Positions 15,987-25,128 of a DNA stretch of 64,000 nt are shown here, piece by piece. The notes beneath the pieces were generated by a model that did no database searches, was not told the DNA's origin, and saw nothing but the letters and a program-made list of their open reading frames with translations. Position 1 is the stretch's first letter. Every line of letters begins with the position of its first letter. Origin of the DNA: Halosolutus halophilus. Its GTDB lineage: Archaea > Halobacteriota > Halobacteria > Halobacteriales > Natrialbaceae. The position numbers and the translations under genes were made by a program. The stretch is taken from positions 2,728,001 through 2,792,000 of the forward strand of contig NZ_CP094974.1 of the NCBI RefSeq assembly GCF_022869805.1. Direction: 5' to 3'.

Positions 15987-18900
15987 GTGAGCGACGGGGC
16001 CGCCACCGTCGTCGGCGACGTGCTTCGCGTGCTCGTCGTCGGGGAATCGGAACCGATCGACGCGACGGCGTCTGCACTCTCCTCGGCGTTCGAACCCCTC
16101 TCGTTGCTGCGCGAACGGACGGTCGCCGACGCACGGCAACGACTCGCGGCGACCGACGTCCACTGTCTGGTGTGCGCGTACGAACGGCGGGCCGATCGGT
16201 CGCCGCTCGAGCGATTGCGAGACGGGGACGGCGAGGTCCCGATCGTCGCGGTCGCCGACGAGTCGTCGGCCGAGGAGGCGCTCGAGGCCGGTGCCACCGA
16301 CGTGATCGATCCGGACACCCCGGGACGTCTCGTCGCGACTCGAGTCAGGAACGCCGCGGAGCGGTATCGGCTCGCGTCGGCGGCGACGGATCGGCGCTAC
16401 CGATCGATTCTCGAGGGATCGACCGCACTCGTCTGCGTCGTCGACGAGGCGGGGGCGATCGACTACGCGAACCCCGCGGTCGACGACAGGATGGGGTACA
16501 CGCCGGCGGAACTCGAACGAACGACGCTGTTCAGGTTGGTCCACCCCGACGATCGAGCGATTGCTCGCGAGACCCTCGCGGAGGCGGCCGGCGAATCGCT
16601 GGGTGGGACCGCACGGGCGACGCTCCGGCTGGGTCACGCGGACGGCACCTGGCACGTCTCCGATCTCACCGTCGTCAACCGCCAGCCGGACCCGAACGTC
16701 GATGGCCTCGTCGTGACCGTCACGAACGCCACGCCGGTCGGGGTGGCGGACGACGCGCTCGCGGACGCGATCGATCGGCTCGACGCGGCGTTCTTCACGG
16801 TCGGCTCCCAGTGGGAGCTGCAGGTCGTCAACGAGCCGGCGAACGCGCTGTTTACGGCCGCGAAACCGGAGCCCGGAACCGTCGTCTGGGACGCGTTGCC
16901 CGAGGCCGTCCGCGGCGAGTTCGCCGATCGGCTTCGCGAGGCGGCGACGACGGGGGCGGTCGTCGAGTTCGAAACGACCCATCCGGCCGACGACGATCGG
17001 CTCGTGGTCGAAGCACATCCGTCCGAGAGCGGCGTATCCGTGTACGCGCGGGTGGGTCCCGAAGCGGCGATACCCGCAGCCGATCGTGAGCGACTCGAGC
17101 AGTTCGAAGCGATCGTCGACGCCCTCGAGGACGGGATCGCGGTTCTGGACGGCTCGACCATCACGTACGCGAACCCCGCGCTGTTCGACCTCGCGGACGC
17201 CGAGACGCTCATCGGCCGCGATATCGGGACGCTCGTCGACGACGATCTCGCCGCGGCGATCCGGGAACGAGCCGGGTCGCCGCTCGTGCGGTGGATGGAG
17301 CCACTCACCGGCACGCTCGAGATCGGCGGCGACCAGCGGCCGGTCGACGTCTCCGTCATGGCGCTCGGACCGGACGAACGCGATCGAACGTGTTGTGTCG
17401 TCCGCGATCGACGCGGGTCACCGTCTGCAGCCGTCTCGACGCTCGCGGAGACGGTTACTGCACTCCGTCGAGCGGAGGCTCGATCCGGCGTTCGCGAGGC
17501 GATCGTCGACGCGGTGTGGTCGTATTCGGCTGCCGACGTGGTCGTCTGGTACCGCGTCGACGAATCGGTGATTCGACCGGCGGCCGTCGCCACGTCGGCC
17601 CCGACTGACGCTGACCTGCCGTCGATCGATCGCCGTGACGACCCGTTCGCGGGGATGCTCGAGACCGACGGGGCCGTCGTCACCGACCCCGACGAACTCG
17701 ACCCGGCTCTCTCGCGGTCGGGAATCCGGGCCGAACGAGCGCTCACCGTACCGATCGACGGGGAGGGAATTCTGCTCGCGACCAGTTCGGATCCGACGGG
17801 GTTCGAAGGGCTCGGCCTCGCTCCGATCGAAACGCTCGCGTCGATGGCTGCGATCGCGCTCGACGGACTCGCGGCGGAGAGCCACCGCCGGGATCTCGAG
17901 CGTGACCGGGCAGACCTCGAGGGAGTCGTCGAGCGAGCGGACGCAGTGCTGGACCTCGAGCGGGACCTGTTCGCCGCGGACACGCGAACGGCCGTCGAGC
18001 AACGACTCGCGGAGGGCCTCGTCGCGCTCGATACGGCCGGTGGAACCGGCTCGATCGAACTCGCCTGGATCGGTGCCGCCGCCGTCGGGACCGACGCGGT
18101 GACGCTGCGAACGTGGGCCGGACGAGACGGATCGTACCTCGAGGGCCTCTCCCTCGCGGTCGATCCGGAGGCGGGGGAACCGGCGGGTCGGACGGCTGCG
18201 CACCGCGAGTCGACCCTCGTCGAGGATCTCGAGGGGAGCGATCCGGACCGGTGGCAACGGCTCGCGCTCGATCGCGGATTCCGCGCGGTCCTGAGCGTCC
18301 CGCTGCTGTACGACGAGTTCTATTACGGGACGGTGACGATGTACGCCGATCGGCCGGGAGCGTTCGACGAGCGAACGCAAGCGATCTGCGAGCACCTCGC
18401 GACGGTCGCCGGGTACGTGATCACGGCCATCGAACGCAAGCGTGCGCTTGTCAGCGACAGTGTCACCGAACTCGACGTCGCCGTCCCCGCCGAATCGGAT
18501 CCGTTGACGTCGCTCGCCCACCGTCTCGACGGCCGGATCGACGTCCGAACCGTCGTCCCGCGTTCGTCCGGTGGGATCACGGTGTTCTGTACGATCGCGG
18601 ACGCGGACGAGACGGCGATCCGGGACGCCGTGGCCGAGATCGACGCCGTCGAGCGGTCCCGGTTCGTCGGTGACCGGGCGCGCGAGGCACTCGTCGAACT
18701 GGTCTGTTCCGGCGATACCGTCGCGGAGACGCTCGCGGATCACGGGGGTATCCTCAGATCGATTTCGCCGAGCGAGTCCCAATCACGGCTCGTGATCGAT
18801 CTCTCGAGTACCGTCGACGTGCGGTCGTTCGTCGGCATGCTCGATCGGAAATTCTCGGGCGCGGAACTGACTGCGCGTCGCGAACACGACCGGGTGACGC

Positions 18901-19169
18901 GTCTCGATCGGTCGTTCGACGCCGAACTCCGAGATCGGCTCTCCGAGCGACAGTTGCGAACGCTGGAGACGGCGTACTACAGCGGGTTCTTCGAGTGGCC
19001 GCGGGAGAGTACCGGCGAGGACGTCGCCGACTCCCTCGGGGTCTCACAGCCGACGTTTAGCCGTCACTTCCGGCTGGCACAGCAGAAGCTGTTCACGCTC
19101 CTGTTCGAGGAACTGGATGGAACGGCCACCGACGAGGAATTGGGTGGGACTCCCACCGACGGGGAGTGA
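15987..19169 (+). CDS. Bat-like multidomain sensor-regulator (REC-like, PAS, GAF, HTH_10)
   Basis: A 1060-residue cytoplasmic regulator of the bacterio-opsin-activator type. Order: degenerate receiver-like domain (about 10-120; the phospho-acceptor position reads HCLVCAYE, so no Asp), PAS (about 130-245, YRSILEGSTALVCVVDEAG), a second PAS-like region, a third PAS (about 375-450, VDALEDGIAVLDGSTITYAN), GAF-like regions (about 530-640 and 660-810), the Bat middle domain, and the C-terminal HTH_10 (LSERQLRTLETAYYSGFFEW, then GEDVADSLGVSQPTFSRHFR). No kinase domain. The GTG at 15987 is chosen because residues readable before it are basic. The tail (ATDEELGGTPTDGE) is made by a tandem repeat that runs past the stop. 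Confidence 0.88.
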   Translation: MSDGAATVVGDVLRVLVVGESEPIDATASALSSAFEPLSLLRERTVADARQRLAATDVHCLVCAYERRADRSPLERLRDGDGEVPIVAVADESSAEEALEAGATDVIDPDTPGRLVATRVRNAAERYRLASAATDRRYRSILEGSTALVCVVDEAGAIDYANPAVDDRMGYTPAELERTTLFRLVHPDDRAIARETLAEAAGESLGGTARATLRLGHADGTWHVSDLTVVNRQPDPNVDGLVVTVTNATPVGVADDALADAIDRLDAAFFTVGSQWELQVVNEPANALFTAAKPEPGTVVWDALPEAVRGEFADRLREAATTGAVVEFETTHPADDDRLVVEAHPSESGVSVYARVGPEAAIPAADRERLEQFEAIVDALEDGIAVLDGSTITYANPALFDLADAETLIGRDIGTLVDDDLAAAIRERAGSPLVRWMEPLTGTLEIGGDQRPVDVSVMALGPDERDRTCCVVRDRRGSPSAAVSTLAETVTALRRAEARSGVREAIVDAVWSYSAADVVVWYRVDESVIRPAAVATSAPTDADLPSIDRRDDPFAGMLETDGAVVTDPDELDPALSRSGIRAERALTVPIDGEGILLATSSDPTGFEGLGLAPIETLASMAAIALDGLAAESHRRDLERDRADLEGVVERADAVLDLERDLFAADTRTAVEQRLAEGLVALDTAGGTGSIELAWIGAAAVGTDAVTLRTWAGRDGSYLEGLSLAVDPEAGEPAGRTAAHRESTLVEDLEGSDPDRWQRLALDRGFRAVLSVPLLYDEFYYGTVTMYADRPGAFDERTQAICEHLATVAGYVITAIERKRALVSDSVTELDVAVPAESDPLTSLAHRLDGRIDVRTVVPRSSGGITVFCTIADADETAIRDAVAEIDAVERSRFVGDRAREALVELVCSGDTVAETLADHGGILRSISPSESQSRLVIDLSSTVDVRSFVGMLDRKFSGAELTARREHDRVTRLDRSFDAELRDRLSERQLRTLETAYYSGFFEWPRESTGEDVADSLGVSQPTFSRHFRLAQQKLFTLLFEELDGTATDEELGGTPTDGE

Positions 19170-19250
19170 GCGAGGAGACGGCCACCGATGGAGAGTCGTT
19201 CGGGAGACGGCCACCGTCGAGGAATTGGGCGAGACGACCACCGGGAGAAA
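19120..19250. repeat. Degenerate 28-bp tandem repeat spanning a stop codon
   Basis: About 4.7 units of a 28-bp motif, core GGAGACGGCCACCGAYGRGGA, start near 19120, 19146, 19174, 19202 and 19230. The stop codon of the Bat-like gene (19167-19169) lies in the second unit. As 28 is not a multiple of three, each unit is read in a new frame, so unit gain or loss would change the protein tail. Confidence 0.7.
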
Positions 19251-19534
19251 GGGGCTCGTCGATCCCCGGAGAGCAGCATCCGGTCCGAGTAGTACCGTCT
19301 TACCGGTCGGAAATGCGGGGTAAGTCGGGATTTCCCCGCGTCGAAATCGGCGCTTCGTCCGCGTCGTAACGCGTCGGATAGTCGACCGATGAATAGGTAT
19401 TGATGCCAGTGCGGTGAACGATTCCGTATCTAGCGTCTACGATCATGTACTCTGACTCTAAAGGGGCAGTTAATGAGTGAGTTCGTGGTAAGCCAGTCTT
19501 ACACCGGCCGTTCATCCGGACGGCGGATGTTCCT
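19251..19534. other. Intergenic stretch without a recognisable gene
   Basis: Between the repeat array and the next regulator gene I see no convincing open frame. Local AT-rich patches (around 19390-19400 and 19440-19480) may hold the promoter for the gene at 19535, but no consensus TATA box sits at the leaderless distance. Confidence 0.5.
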
Positions 19535-20257
19535 GTGAGCATCGAGATCGTCGACGCCGAGCACAGCGCCTCGGCGGAACGGTCCGAGGTCCGTTCGGTG
19601 GCCGAGGGTGGCATCGTCGCGCAACTCCGTCTCGACCACCCGGAACTGTTTCTGCAACCGACCCTTCGCCGGGAACCGAACGTGACGGTCGAACCGGACT
19701 ACTGGACCACGATCGAGACGGGCCGAACGCTCGTCTTCGTCACCGCGTACGGTTCCGACGGCGACTTCGATCGATTCGAGACCGGCCTCAAGACGGACCC
19801 GACCGTCTCCGATCCGGTCTGCGTCGATCGCTACCCGGATAGGCGAATCTACCGCGTCGAACTCGCCGACCGAACGACCCGTATCGTGTCCAAGACCGCC
19901 GAGTTCGACGGGCGACTCCTCGACTGTTGCAGTAGCCGCGACGGCTGGCTGGTGCAACTCCGGTTCCCGGATCGGGACGCACTCGTGGACTTCAACGGGT
20001 TTTGCCGCGACCAGGACGTGTCGGTCGCGGTCGAACACCTGCGCGTCTCCGACGATCAGGACGACGGCGTCGTCGCCCTGACGGAGAAACAACAGGAGTT
20101 GCTTACCGTCGCCCACGAGGAGGGGTACTTCGACGTTCCCCGGGGAATCTCGCAGGACGAACTGGCCGATCGGCTCGGCGTCTCGAAGTCGGCGGTCTCC
20201 CAGCGACTCCGGCGGGCGATCGGCGCGCTCTGTGCGTCGTCGCTGTCCACCCGGTAA
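19535..20257 (+). CDS. HTH_10 (Bat-type) transcription regulator
   Basis: A 240-residue regulator. The N-terminal 180 residues form the bacterioopsin-activator-type sensing domain (VAQLRLDHPELFLQPTLRRE, FVTAYGSDGDFDRFE, WLVQLRFPDRDALVDFNGFC); the C-terminus is HTH_10: LTEKQQELLTVAHEEGYFDV, then SQDELADRLGVSKSAVSQRLRRAI. Starts at GTG 19535. It follows the larger Bat-like sensor in the same direction, so the two may share a regulon. Signal unknown; Cys-Cys in RLLDCCSS may be redox- or metal-sensitive (inference). Confidence 0.88.
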   Translation: MSIEIVDAEHSASAERSEVRSVAEGGIVAQLRLDHPELFLQPTLRREPNVTVEPDYWTTIETGRTLVFVTAYGSDGDFDRFETGLKTDPTVSDPVCVDRYPDRRIYRVELADRTTRIVSKTAEFDGRLLDCCSSRDGWLVQLRFPDRDALVDFNGFCRDQDVSVAVEHLRVSDDQDDGVVALTEKQQELLTVAHEEGYFDVPRGISQDELADRLGVSKSAVSQRLRRAIGALCASSLSTR

Positions 20258-20383
20258 CGGATTCCGTATCGTCAGCCGATCGAGACGGGAGAGGGGAACG
20301 AGACCGAGACTGTCGCGTCACGCGGGCCAGACCGAGACCGTCGCCACGCTGTCCCGCGTCGGTCGCGACGTGCGACGGTCCTT

Positions 20384-20437
20384 CTGTGCGACCGATCTGC
20401 GACGAATCGCCTGTGCGATCGATCTGCGACGATCCGT
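20384..20437. repeat. Two 27-bp tandem repeats
   Basis: CTGTGCGAYCGATCTGCGAC... occurs at 20384-20410 and 20411-20437 with four or five mismatches, in the non-coding gap between a regulator and the DUF5786 gene. No other feature is seen in 20258-20519. Confidence 0.55.
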
Positions 20438-20519
20438 CCGGTGTGGCTGTGCGTATCCGAGCGAAAAACGAACGACCGTCGGGGCAGAAAACCAGGGACG
20501 GAGTCGCGTCCGCGAATTA

Positions 20520-20705
20520 TTAGTCTTCTGATTCGTCGTCTTTCATCGAGCCGAGCTTGGAGACGAGTTCGTCCGTGGTGACGTCGGACTCGAAGGACAT
20601 CTGTCCATCGTGGTCGTTCTCGTGGACGTTGACTGCCTCTACGTCGTCCTCGTCGTCCGCCGACTGTTGCTGTTGTTCGGACTCGTCGTAGCTACCAAAA
20701 CCCAT
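20520..20705 (-). CDS. DUF5786 small acidic protein
   Basis: A 61-residue haloarchaeal protein: MGFGSYDESEQQQQ, an acidic run, then NVHENDHDGQMSFESDVTTDELVSKLGSMKDDE. This pattern is conserved across haloarchaea as DUF5786; function unknown, strongly acidic and presumably soluble. A CTTTAGCG box about 27 nt upstream of the ATG at 20705 suggests a leaderless transcript, supporting this start over longer frames. Confidence 0.85.
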   Translation of the reverse strand: MGFGSYDESEQQQQSADDEDDVEAVNVHENDHDGQMSFESDVTTDELVSKLGSMKDDESED

Positions 20706-20830
20706 ACAGACACGTGCAATCCCGACCGCTAAAGGCGTGCCGGTTCGGTAGTGCTCTGTGATTCTCCCACGTCCGAATCCGATCGCCGATCCGCAGTACC
20801 GGCCACCGCCCGACGACGCGAACTGCGGGG

Positions 20831-21105
20831 CTACCGATCGAACTCGGGGACGCCCCGTCGTAGCCGGATCGCGATGGTCGGTTCCGGCGGCAACTCGGCG
20901 AATCGCTTCGGGTGGTCGTCGAGTTCGCCGTGCCAGCCGACGCCACCGCGGCGAGATGGTGAGGGTGCGGTCGTCGTCGGTCCGGTCCCGAAGCCTCGCC
21001 ACGAGTTCCCGCCAGTCCGATCGGGTCGAACCCGGCCGCGACGGCCTCCGCGACGAGTCCGAACGGCGAACTCGTCGGCAGACGATGGCCGTCCGGCTCT
21101 CACAG
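20831..21105 (-). pseudogene. Possible decayed gene split over three frames
   Basis: On the minus strand three frames in succession look coding by third-position GC: FGLVAEAVAAGFDP near 21040-21080, then DWRELVARLRDRTDDDRTLTIS near 20975-21030, then GWHGELDDHPKRFAELPPEP ending at a TAG (20831). Joined, they would make one acidic protein, broken by two frameshifts. The family is not recognised. Chance GC-rich frames remain a real alternative. Confidence 0.3.
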
Positions 21106-21109
21106 TGTG

Positions 21110-21740
21110 TGATCCACTACGAATGCGCCCGAAGAGTAGCGACTACTGGTCGTGTTTCCGGGAAAAATCGAAAATAAGTGAGTGCTTGTGCATCTACGGT
21201 GGAACGATCGGTCGGAATCGATCGTGCCGATCGATCCTCCGAATCGCTGGCGGGATGGATTCGACTCACCGTGTTTCGCCCATATCTTCGGTTCGTCCGG
21301 TGATACCGCTCGTTCGGCGGTCCGTACGCGAAACGTTGGGACAACATACTGCGTACTGTCGACCGCGAGTGACGAGATAGTCGCGTGAATTCGGGAAGAA
21401 CTGAACGTTTCGCCCGAAAACTAGCTAGAACGTATCACTGTGTCCGTCTCGTTTTCGGCCCGGTGGGACTGCGAATCTCCCGTATTACTCGGTAGCTACG
21501 GCCGCTGGTAGCCCGTCTATAGTAATGGATTCGTACCTGCTTCCCTGTAGCATGTCCGTGTACCGGTTGCCGTCTCGACGGCTCGTCACGGACGATCAAC
21601 TGACCATGACACGACCACGATTGTCACGGGCGATGGTTCCATATCGACAGCTCCACGTCTCTCCACGCGCCGATCTCGATTCGATAACTGACCGTTCTCG
21701 ACGGGCCACCGACCCCACGGCGGGCGGGTGGTAAGTCCCG
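21110..21740. other. Gene-free stretch upstream of glmS
   Basis: About 630 bp without a convincing open frame on either strand: frames are short, basic and interrupted. It has lower GC in places (21160-21180, 21400-21430, 21510-21530), including a GTCTATAGTAATGG at about 21514. It could hold the glmS promoter and a long leader or an unrecognised RNA. No hairpin of note was found. Confidence 0.45.
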
Positions 21741-23555
21741 ATGTGTGGAATTATCGGCCGGGTGGGGACCGGCAACGCTATCGAGACGCTCCTGTCGGGA
21801 CTCGAGAACCTCGAGTACCGTGGCTACGACTCCGCCGGGGTCGCCGTCCAGAACGGCTCCGGGATCGACGTCCAGAAACGCTCCGGGAAGGTCGAAGAAC
21901 TCAAAGCGTCGATCGACGACCGCCCGATCGAGGGGGAGGTCGGAATCGGGCACACCCGCTGGAGCACGCACGGCCCGCCGACCGACGAGAACGCCCACCC
22001 CCACACCGACGGGACCGAGGACGTGGCTGTCGTCCACAACGGGATCATCGAAAACTACGCCGAACTGAAAGAGTGGCTCGTCACCCGGGGCCACGAGTTC
22101 ACCAGCGACACCGACACCGAAGTCATCCCGCATCTCGTCCAGTACTATCTCGACGAAGGGCTCCCGAACGAGGCGGCCTTCCGGCGAGCGATCGACGACC
22201 TCGAGGGGAGTTACGCCATCACAGCGATGCTCTCCGGCGAACACGTTCTCTACGCGGCACGGCAGGGCTCACCGCTGGTCGTCGGCATGGAGGAGGGCGA
22301 GTACTTCCTCGCGAGCGACGTGCCGGCCTTCCTCGAGTACACCGAGACCGTCGTTTACCTGGAAGACGGCGACGTCGTGATCGTCGACGAGGACGGCGTC
22401 GAGTTCACCGATCTCGACGGAAATCCCGTCTCGAGAGAGCCGGAAACCGTCGATTGGGACCCGGAACAGGCCGGCAAGGGCGAGTACGCTCACTTCATGC
22501 TCAAGGAAATCCACGAACAGCCGACCGCGCTGGCCCAGGCGATCGAGGGCCGGATCGATCCCGGGACCGGCCGGATCGCCCTGGAGGACTTCGAACCCGG
22601 AACGTTCGAGGGAATCGAGAGCGTCCAGCTCGTCGCCTGCGGCACATCCTACCACGCTGCCCGCTACGGATCGCTCGCCCTGAACGGGGCCGGCGTCCAG
22701 GCGACCGCGCTACTGGCGAACGAGTACAGCGTGTCGGCACCGCCGGTCGACGACGACACGCTCGTCATCGCAGTCACCCAGAGCGGCGAGACGGCCGATA
22801 CCCTGAACGCCCTTCGACTGGCCGGCGCCGACGGTGCCAAAACGCTCACGCTCACCAACGTCGTCGGGTCGACCGCCGCACGCGAGGCCGACGACGCGCT
22901 CTTCATCCGTGCGGGCCCGGAGATCGGCGTCGCCGCGACCAAGACGTTCTCCTCGCAGGCCGTCATGCTCTTGTTGCTCGCCCAGCGACTCGCCGCCGAC
23001 GTCCGTGGCGAGCCGCGGGCCGATCTCGACGCGCTCCTCCCGGAACTCGCCGCCATGCCCGATCGGATCGACGCGGTACTCGACGCTTCGGCGGCCGATC
23101 GGGTCGCCAGGCGCTACGCGGACAGCGAGTCGTACTTCTTCATCGGTCGGGGACTCGGCTTCCCGGTCGCGCTCGAAGGGGCCCTGAAGTTCAAGGAGAT
23201 CACCTACGAACACGCCGAAGGATTCGCCTCGGGCGAACTCAAACACGGGCCGCTCGCGCTCGTGACCCCGGAGACCCCGGTCTTCGCCATCTTCACCGGC
23301 GAAGAGGACGAGAAGACCCTGAAGAACGCCGAGGAGGCCCAGACCCGCGGCGCGCCGGTCGTCGCGGTCTGCCCCGACGACCATCGGGCGGTCGCAGTCG
23401 CGGACGACCACCTTCGGATTCCCGAGACGGATTCGGACCTCGCCGGGCTGCTCGCGAACGTCCAGCTCCAGCTCCTGTCGTATCACGCGGCGGATCTCCT
23501 CGATCGGCCGATCGACAAGCCACGGAACCTCGCGAAGAGCGTCACCGTCGAGTAG
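21741..23555 (+). CDS. glmS: Glutamine-fructose-6-phosphate aminotransferase (isomerizing)
   Basis: Makes glucosamine-6-phosphate from fructose-6-phosphate and glutamine, the first step to UDP-GlcNAc. 604 residues, full length. The N-terminal glutaminase has the nucleophile Cys2 (MCGIIGRVG) plus GHTRWSTHG and HNGIIENY; two SIS sugar-isomerase domains follow (VACGTSYHAARYG; TQSGETADTL; FFIGRGLGFPVALEGALKFKE), ending in the usual AKSVTVE. It shares the neighbourhood with glmU (23947-25128) and glmM (25886-27220), completing the pathway. Confidence 0.96.
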   Translation: MCGIIGRVGTGNAIETLLSGLENLEYRGYDSAGVAVQNGSGIDVQKRSGKVEELKASIDDRPIEGEVGIGHTRWSTHGPPTDENAHPHTDGTEDVAVVHNGIIENYAELKEWLVTRGHEFTSDTDTEVIPHLVQYYLDEGLPNEAAFRRAIDDLEGSYAITAMLSGEHVLYAARQGSPLVVGMEEGEYFLASDVPAFLEYTETVVYLEDGDVVIVDEDGVEFTDLDGNPVSREPETVDWDPEQAGKGEYAHFMLKEIHEQPTALAQAIEGRIDPGTGRIALEDFEPGTFEGIESVQLVACGTSYHAARYGSLALNGAGVQATALLANEYSVSAPPVDDDTLVIAVTQSGETADTLNALRLAGADGAKTLTLTNVVGSTAAREADDALFIRAGPEIGVAATKTFSSQAVMLLLLAQRLAADVRGEPRADLDALLPELAAMPDRIDAVLDASAADRVARRYADSESYFFIGRGLGFPVALEGALKFKEITYEHAEGFASGELKHGPLALVTPETPVFAIFTGEEDEKTLKNAEEAQTRGAPVVAVCPDDHRAVAVADDHLRIPETDSDLAGLLANVQLQLLSYHAADLLDRPIDKPRNLAKSVTVE

Positions 23556-23840
23556 CGATCGTCCGGGAGGGTTTGTGCGATTCTCCCTGCTCCCAAGGCT
23601 CCCGGTTCCCTCTCATCGCGTATCCGTGGCCGATACCGGCGCGAAACGCGGGTTCGGATACCGATCGAGGACGAGTCATCGAGGCCGAAGGACCACGGGA
23701 CCACCCCCATAGTCCCGGATCCACACGGCCCCGGTGACGACTCGCACTCGAACGACCTCGGAATCGTACCTGGAGGGGCAGTGGCGATCGAACAACGTGT
23801 GGTACCGATCGATTCCCTCCAGTTTGACTAGCTATTCCGG
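23556..23840. other. Intergenic stretch after glmS
   Basis: No gene is seen here. It ends in an AT-rich promoter-like segment (see the TATA box at 23844-23850). Confidence 0.5.
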
Positions 23841-23843
23841 ATC

Positions 23844-23850
23844 TTATAAA
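23844..23850 (+). promoter_or_regulatory. Consensus TATA box ahead of a short antisense ORF
   Basis: TTATAAA at 23844-23850 is centred 27 nt before an ATG at 23874. The same box is nearly palindromic (TTTATAAG on the other strand), so it could also fire leftward into the glmS-glmU gap. Confidence 0.5.
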
Positions 23851-23873
23851 CCCCACACTTGATAACTACGGCC

Positions 23874-24017
23874 ATGCCAGCACGAGTCACGCGACCGGGC
23901 TCGCGACCGATCGCGGGGTTCGGATGTCGGATCGCGCTGGCGATCGCTACCGATCGCGGTCGACGACCTCGCCAGGGCGGGTCGTCGACCCGGCCGAGAG
24001 TTTCAGCCCGGGCGTGA
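23874..24017 (+). CDS. Possible leaderless 47-residue basic micro-ORF, antisense to the glmU end
   Basis: ATG 27 nt downstream of a consensus TATA box opens a 47-codon frame (MPARVTRPGSRPIAGFGC..., ending at a TGA). It is rich in Arg, unlike most haloarchaeal proteins, and its last 71 nt lie opposite the 3' end of glmU. It may be no protein but the start of an antisense or short non-coding RNA. Supported only by the promoter geometry. Confidence 0.2.
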   Translation: MPARVTRPGSRPIAGFGCRIALAIATDRGRRPRQGGSSTRPRVSARA

Positions 24018-25128
24018 GACTGGTGTTGATCCCGGTCTTGACGCCGTCACCGACGACGACACCGAACTTTCGTCGGCCGGTCGAGACGCGGTCTCCTTTC
24101 ACGGTGAATCGGACGTCCCCGTCGTCGTGTCGCAGATTTGCGACGGTCGTCCCCGCACCGAAGTTCACGTTCCTGCCGAGGATGCTGTCACCGACGTACG
24201 AGAGGTGGTTGACGGCGGCACCCGGGGAGAGGATGCTGTTTTTCACTTCGACGCCGTTGCCGACCGACGCGTTCCGGTCGATCAGCGTCGCCCCGCGAAC
24301 GTAGGCGTTCGGCCCGACCGACGCGCCCGATCGGACCAGGGCAGGGCCCTCGATCACGACGCCCGGTTCGATCGTCGCACCCGGTTCGACGACGACGTCT
24401 CCCTCGAGGTGGGCCGCGTCGCTCACCTCGCCGGCGATTCGCCGGTCGAGTTCGCCGAGTTTCCACTCGTTCGCTTCCAGCAGTTCCCACGGTCGGCCGA
24501 CGTCGAGCCACCGATCGAGGGTGATCGGCGTGACGGCGAACTGGTCGACCACCGTCGCGAGGACGTCCGTGATCTCGTGTTCGCCGCGCTCGCTCGCCGG
24601 CACGTCGAGCCACTCGGTCGCCCGCTCGGGGAACGCGTACGCGCCGGCGTTCGCGAGGTTCGTCGGTGGATCGGCCGGTTTCTCGACGATGTCCGTGACC
24701 GTCCCGTCGGTCGTGCTGAGCACGCCGTAGTTGCGCGGATCCGGTACTTCGACGGTACAGACCGCCGGACAGGCGTCGAACAGGCGTTCGATCGCGGCCG
24801 GGTCGTACAGGTTGTCTCCGTTCAGGACCGCGAACGGACCATCGAGCTGGTCGCTCGCGGCCTCGACGGCATCCGCCGTGCCGGCCTGTTCGCGTTGGTC
24901 GGCGTAGGTGACCGGGACGCCGCGGTGTTCCGCCCCGAAGTAGTCCCGGACCGCCCCCTGCTCGTAGCCGACGACCAGCACGATCTCGTCCGCACCGGCG
25001 TCGATCGCGGCGTCGACCGTGTGCGCGGCGAGCGGTCTGTCCGCAACGGGCAACATCGGTTTCGGGAGCGACTCGGAAAGCGGTCGGATCCGGGTCCCCT
25101 GGCCTGCTGCGAGAACGACGGCTTGCAT
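23947..25128 (-). CDS. glmU: Bifunctional GlcN-1-P acetyltransferase / GlcNAc-1-P uridyltransferase
   Basis: A 393-residue sugar-nucleotide enzyme. N-terminal nucleotidyltransferase: MQAVVLAAGQGTRIRPLSES with the glycine-rich loop, then KPMLPVADRP and LNGDNLYDP. C-terminal left-handed beta-helix with hexapeptide repeats (HLEGDVVVEPGATIEPGVVI, VGPNAYVRGATLIDRNASVG, NFGAGTTVANLRHDDG). This arrangement matches archaeal GlmU that makes UDP-GlcNAc; the N-terminus could also accept glucose-1-P. Between glmS and glmM in this window, which favours GlmU. A TATAGTAA box at 25156-25163 fits a leaderless start. Confidence 0.9.
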   Translation of the reverse strand: MQAVVLAAGQGTRIRPLSESLPKPMLPVADRPLAAHTVDAAIDAGADEIVLVVGYEQGAVRDYFGAEHRGVPVTYADQREQAGTADAVEAASDQLDGPFAVLNGDNLYDPAAIERLFDACPAVCTVEVPDPRNYGVLSTTDGTVTDIVEKPADPPTNLANAGAYAFPERATEWLDVPASERGEHEITDVLATVVDQFAVTPITLDRWLDVGRPWELLEANEWKLGELDRRIAGEVSDAAHLEGDVVVEPGATIEPGVVIEGPALVRSGASVGPNAYVRGATLIDRNASVGNGVEVKNSILSPGAAVNHLSYVGDSILGRNVNFGAGTTVANLRHDDGDVRFTVKGDRVSTGRRKFGVVVGDGVKTGINTSLTPGLKLSAGSTTRPGEVVDRDR

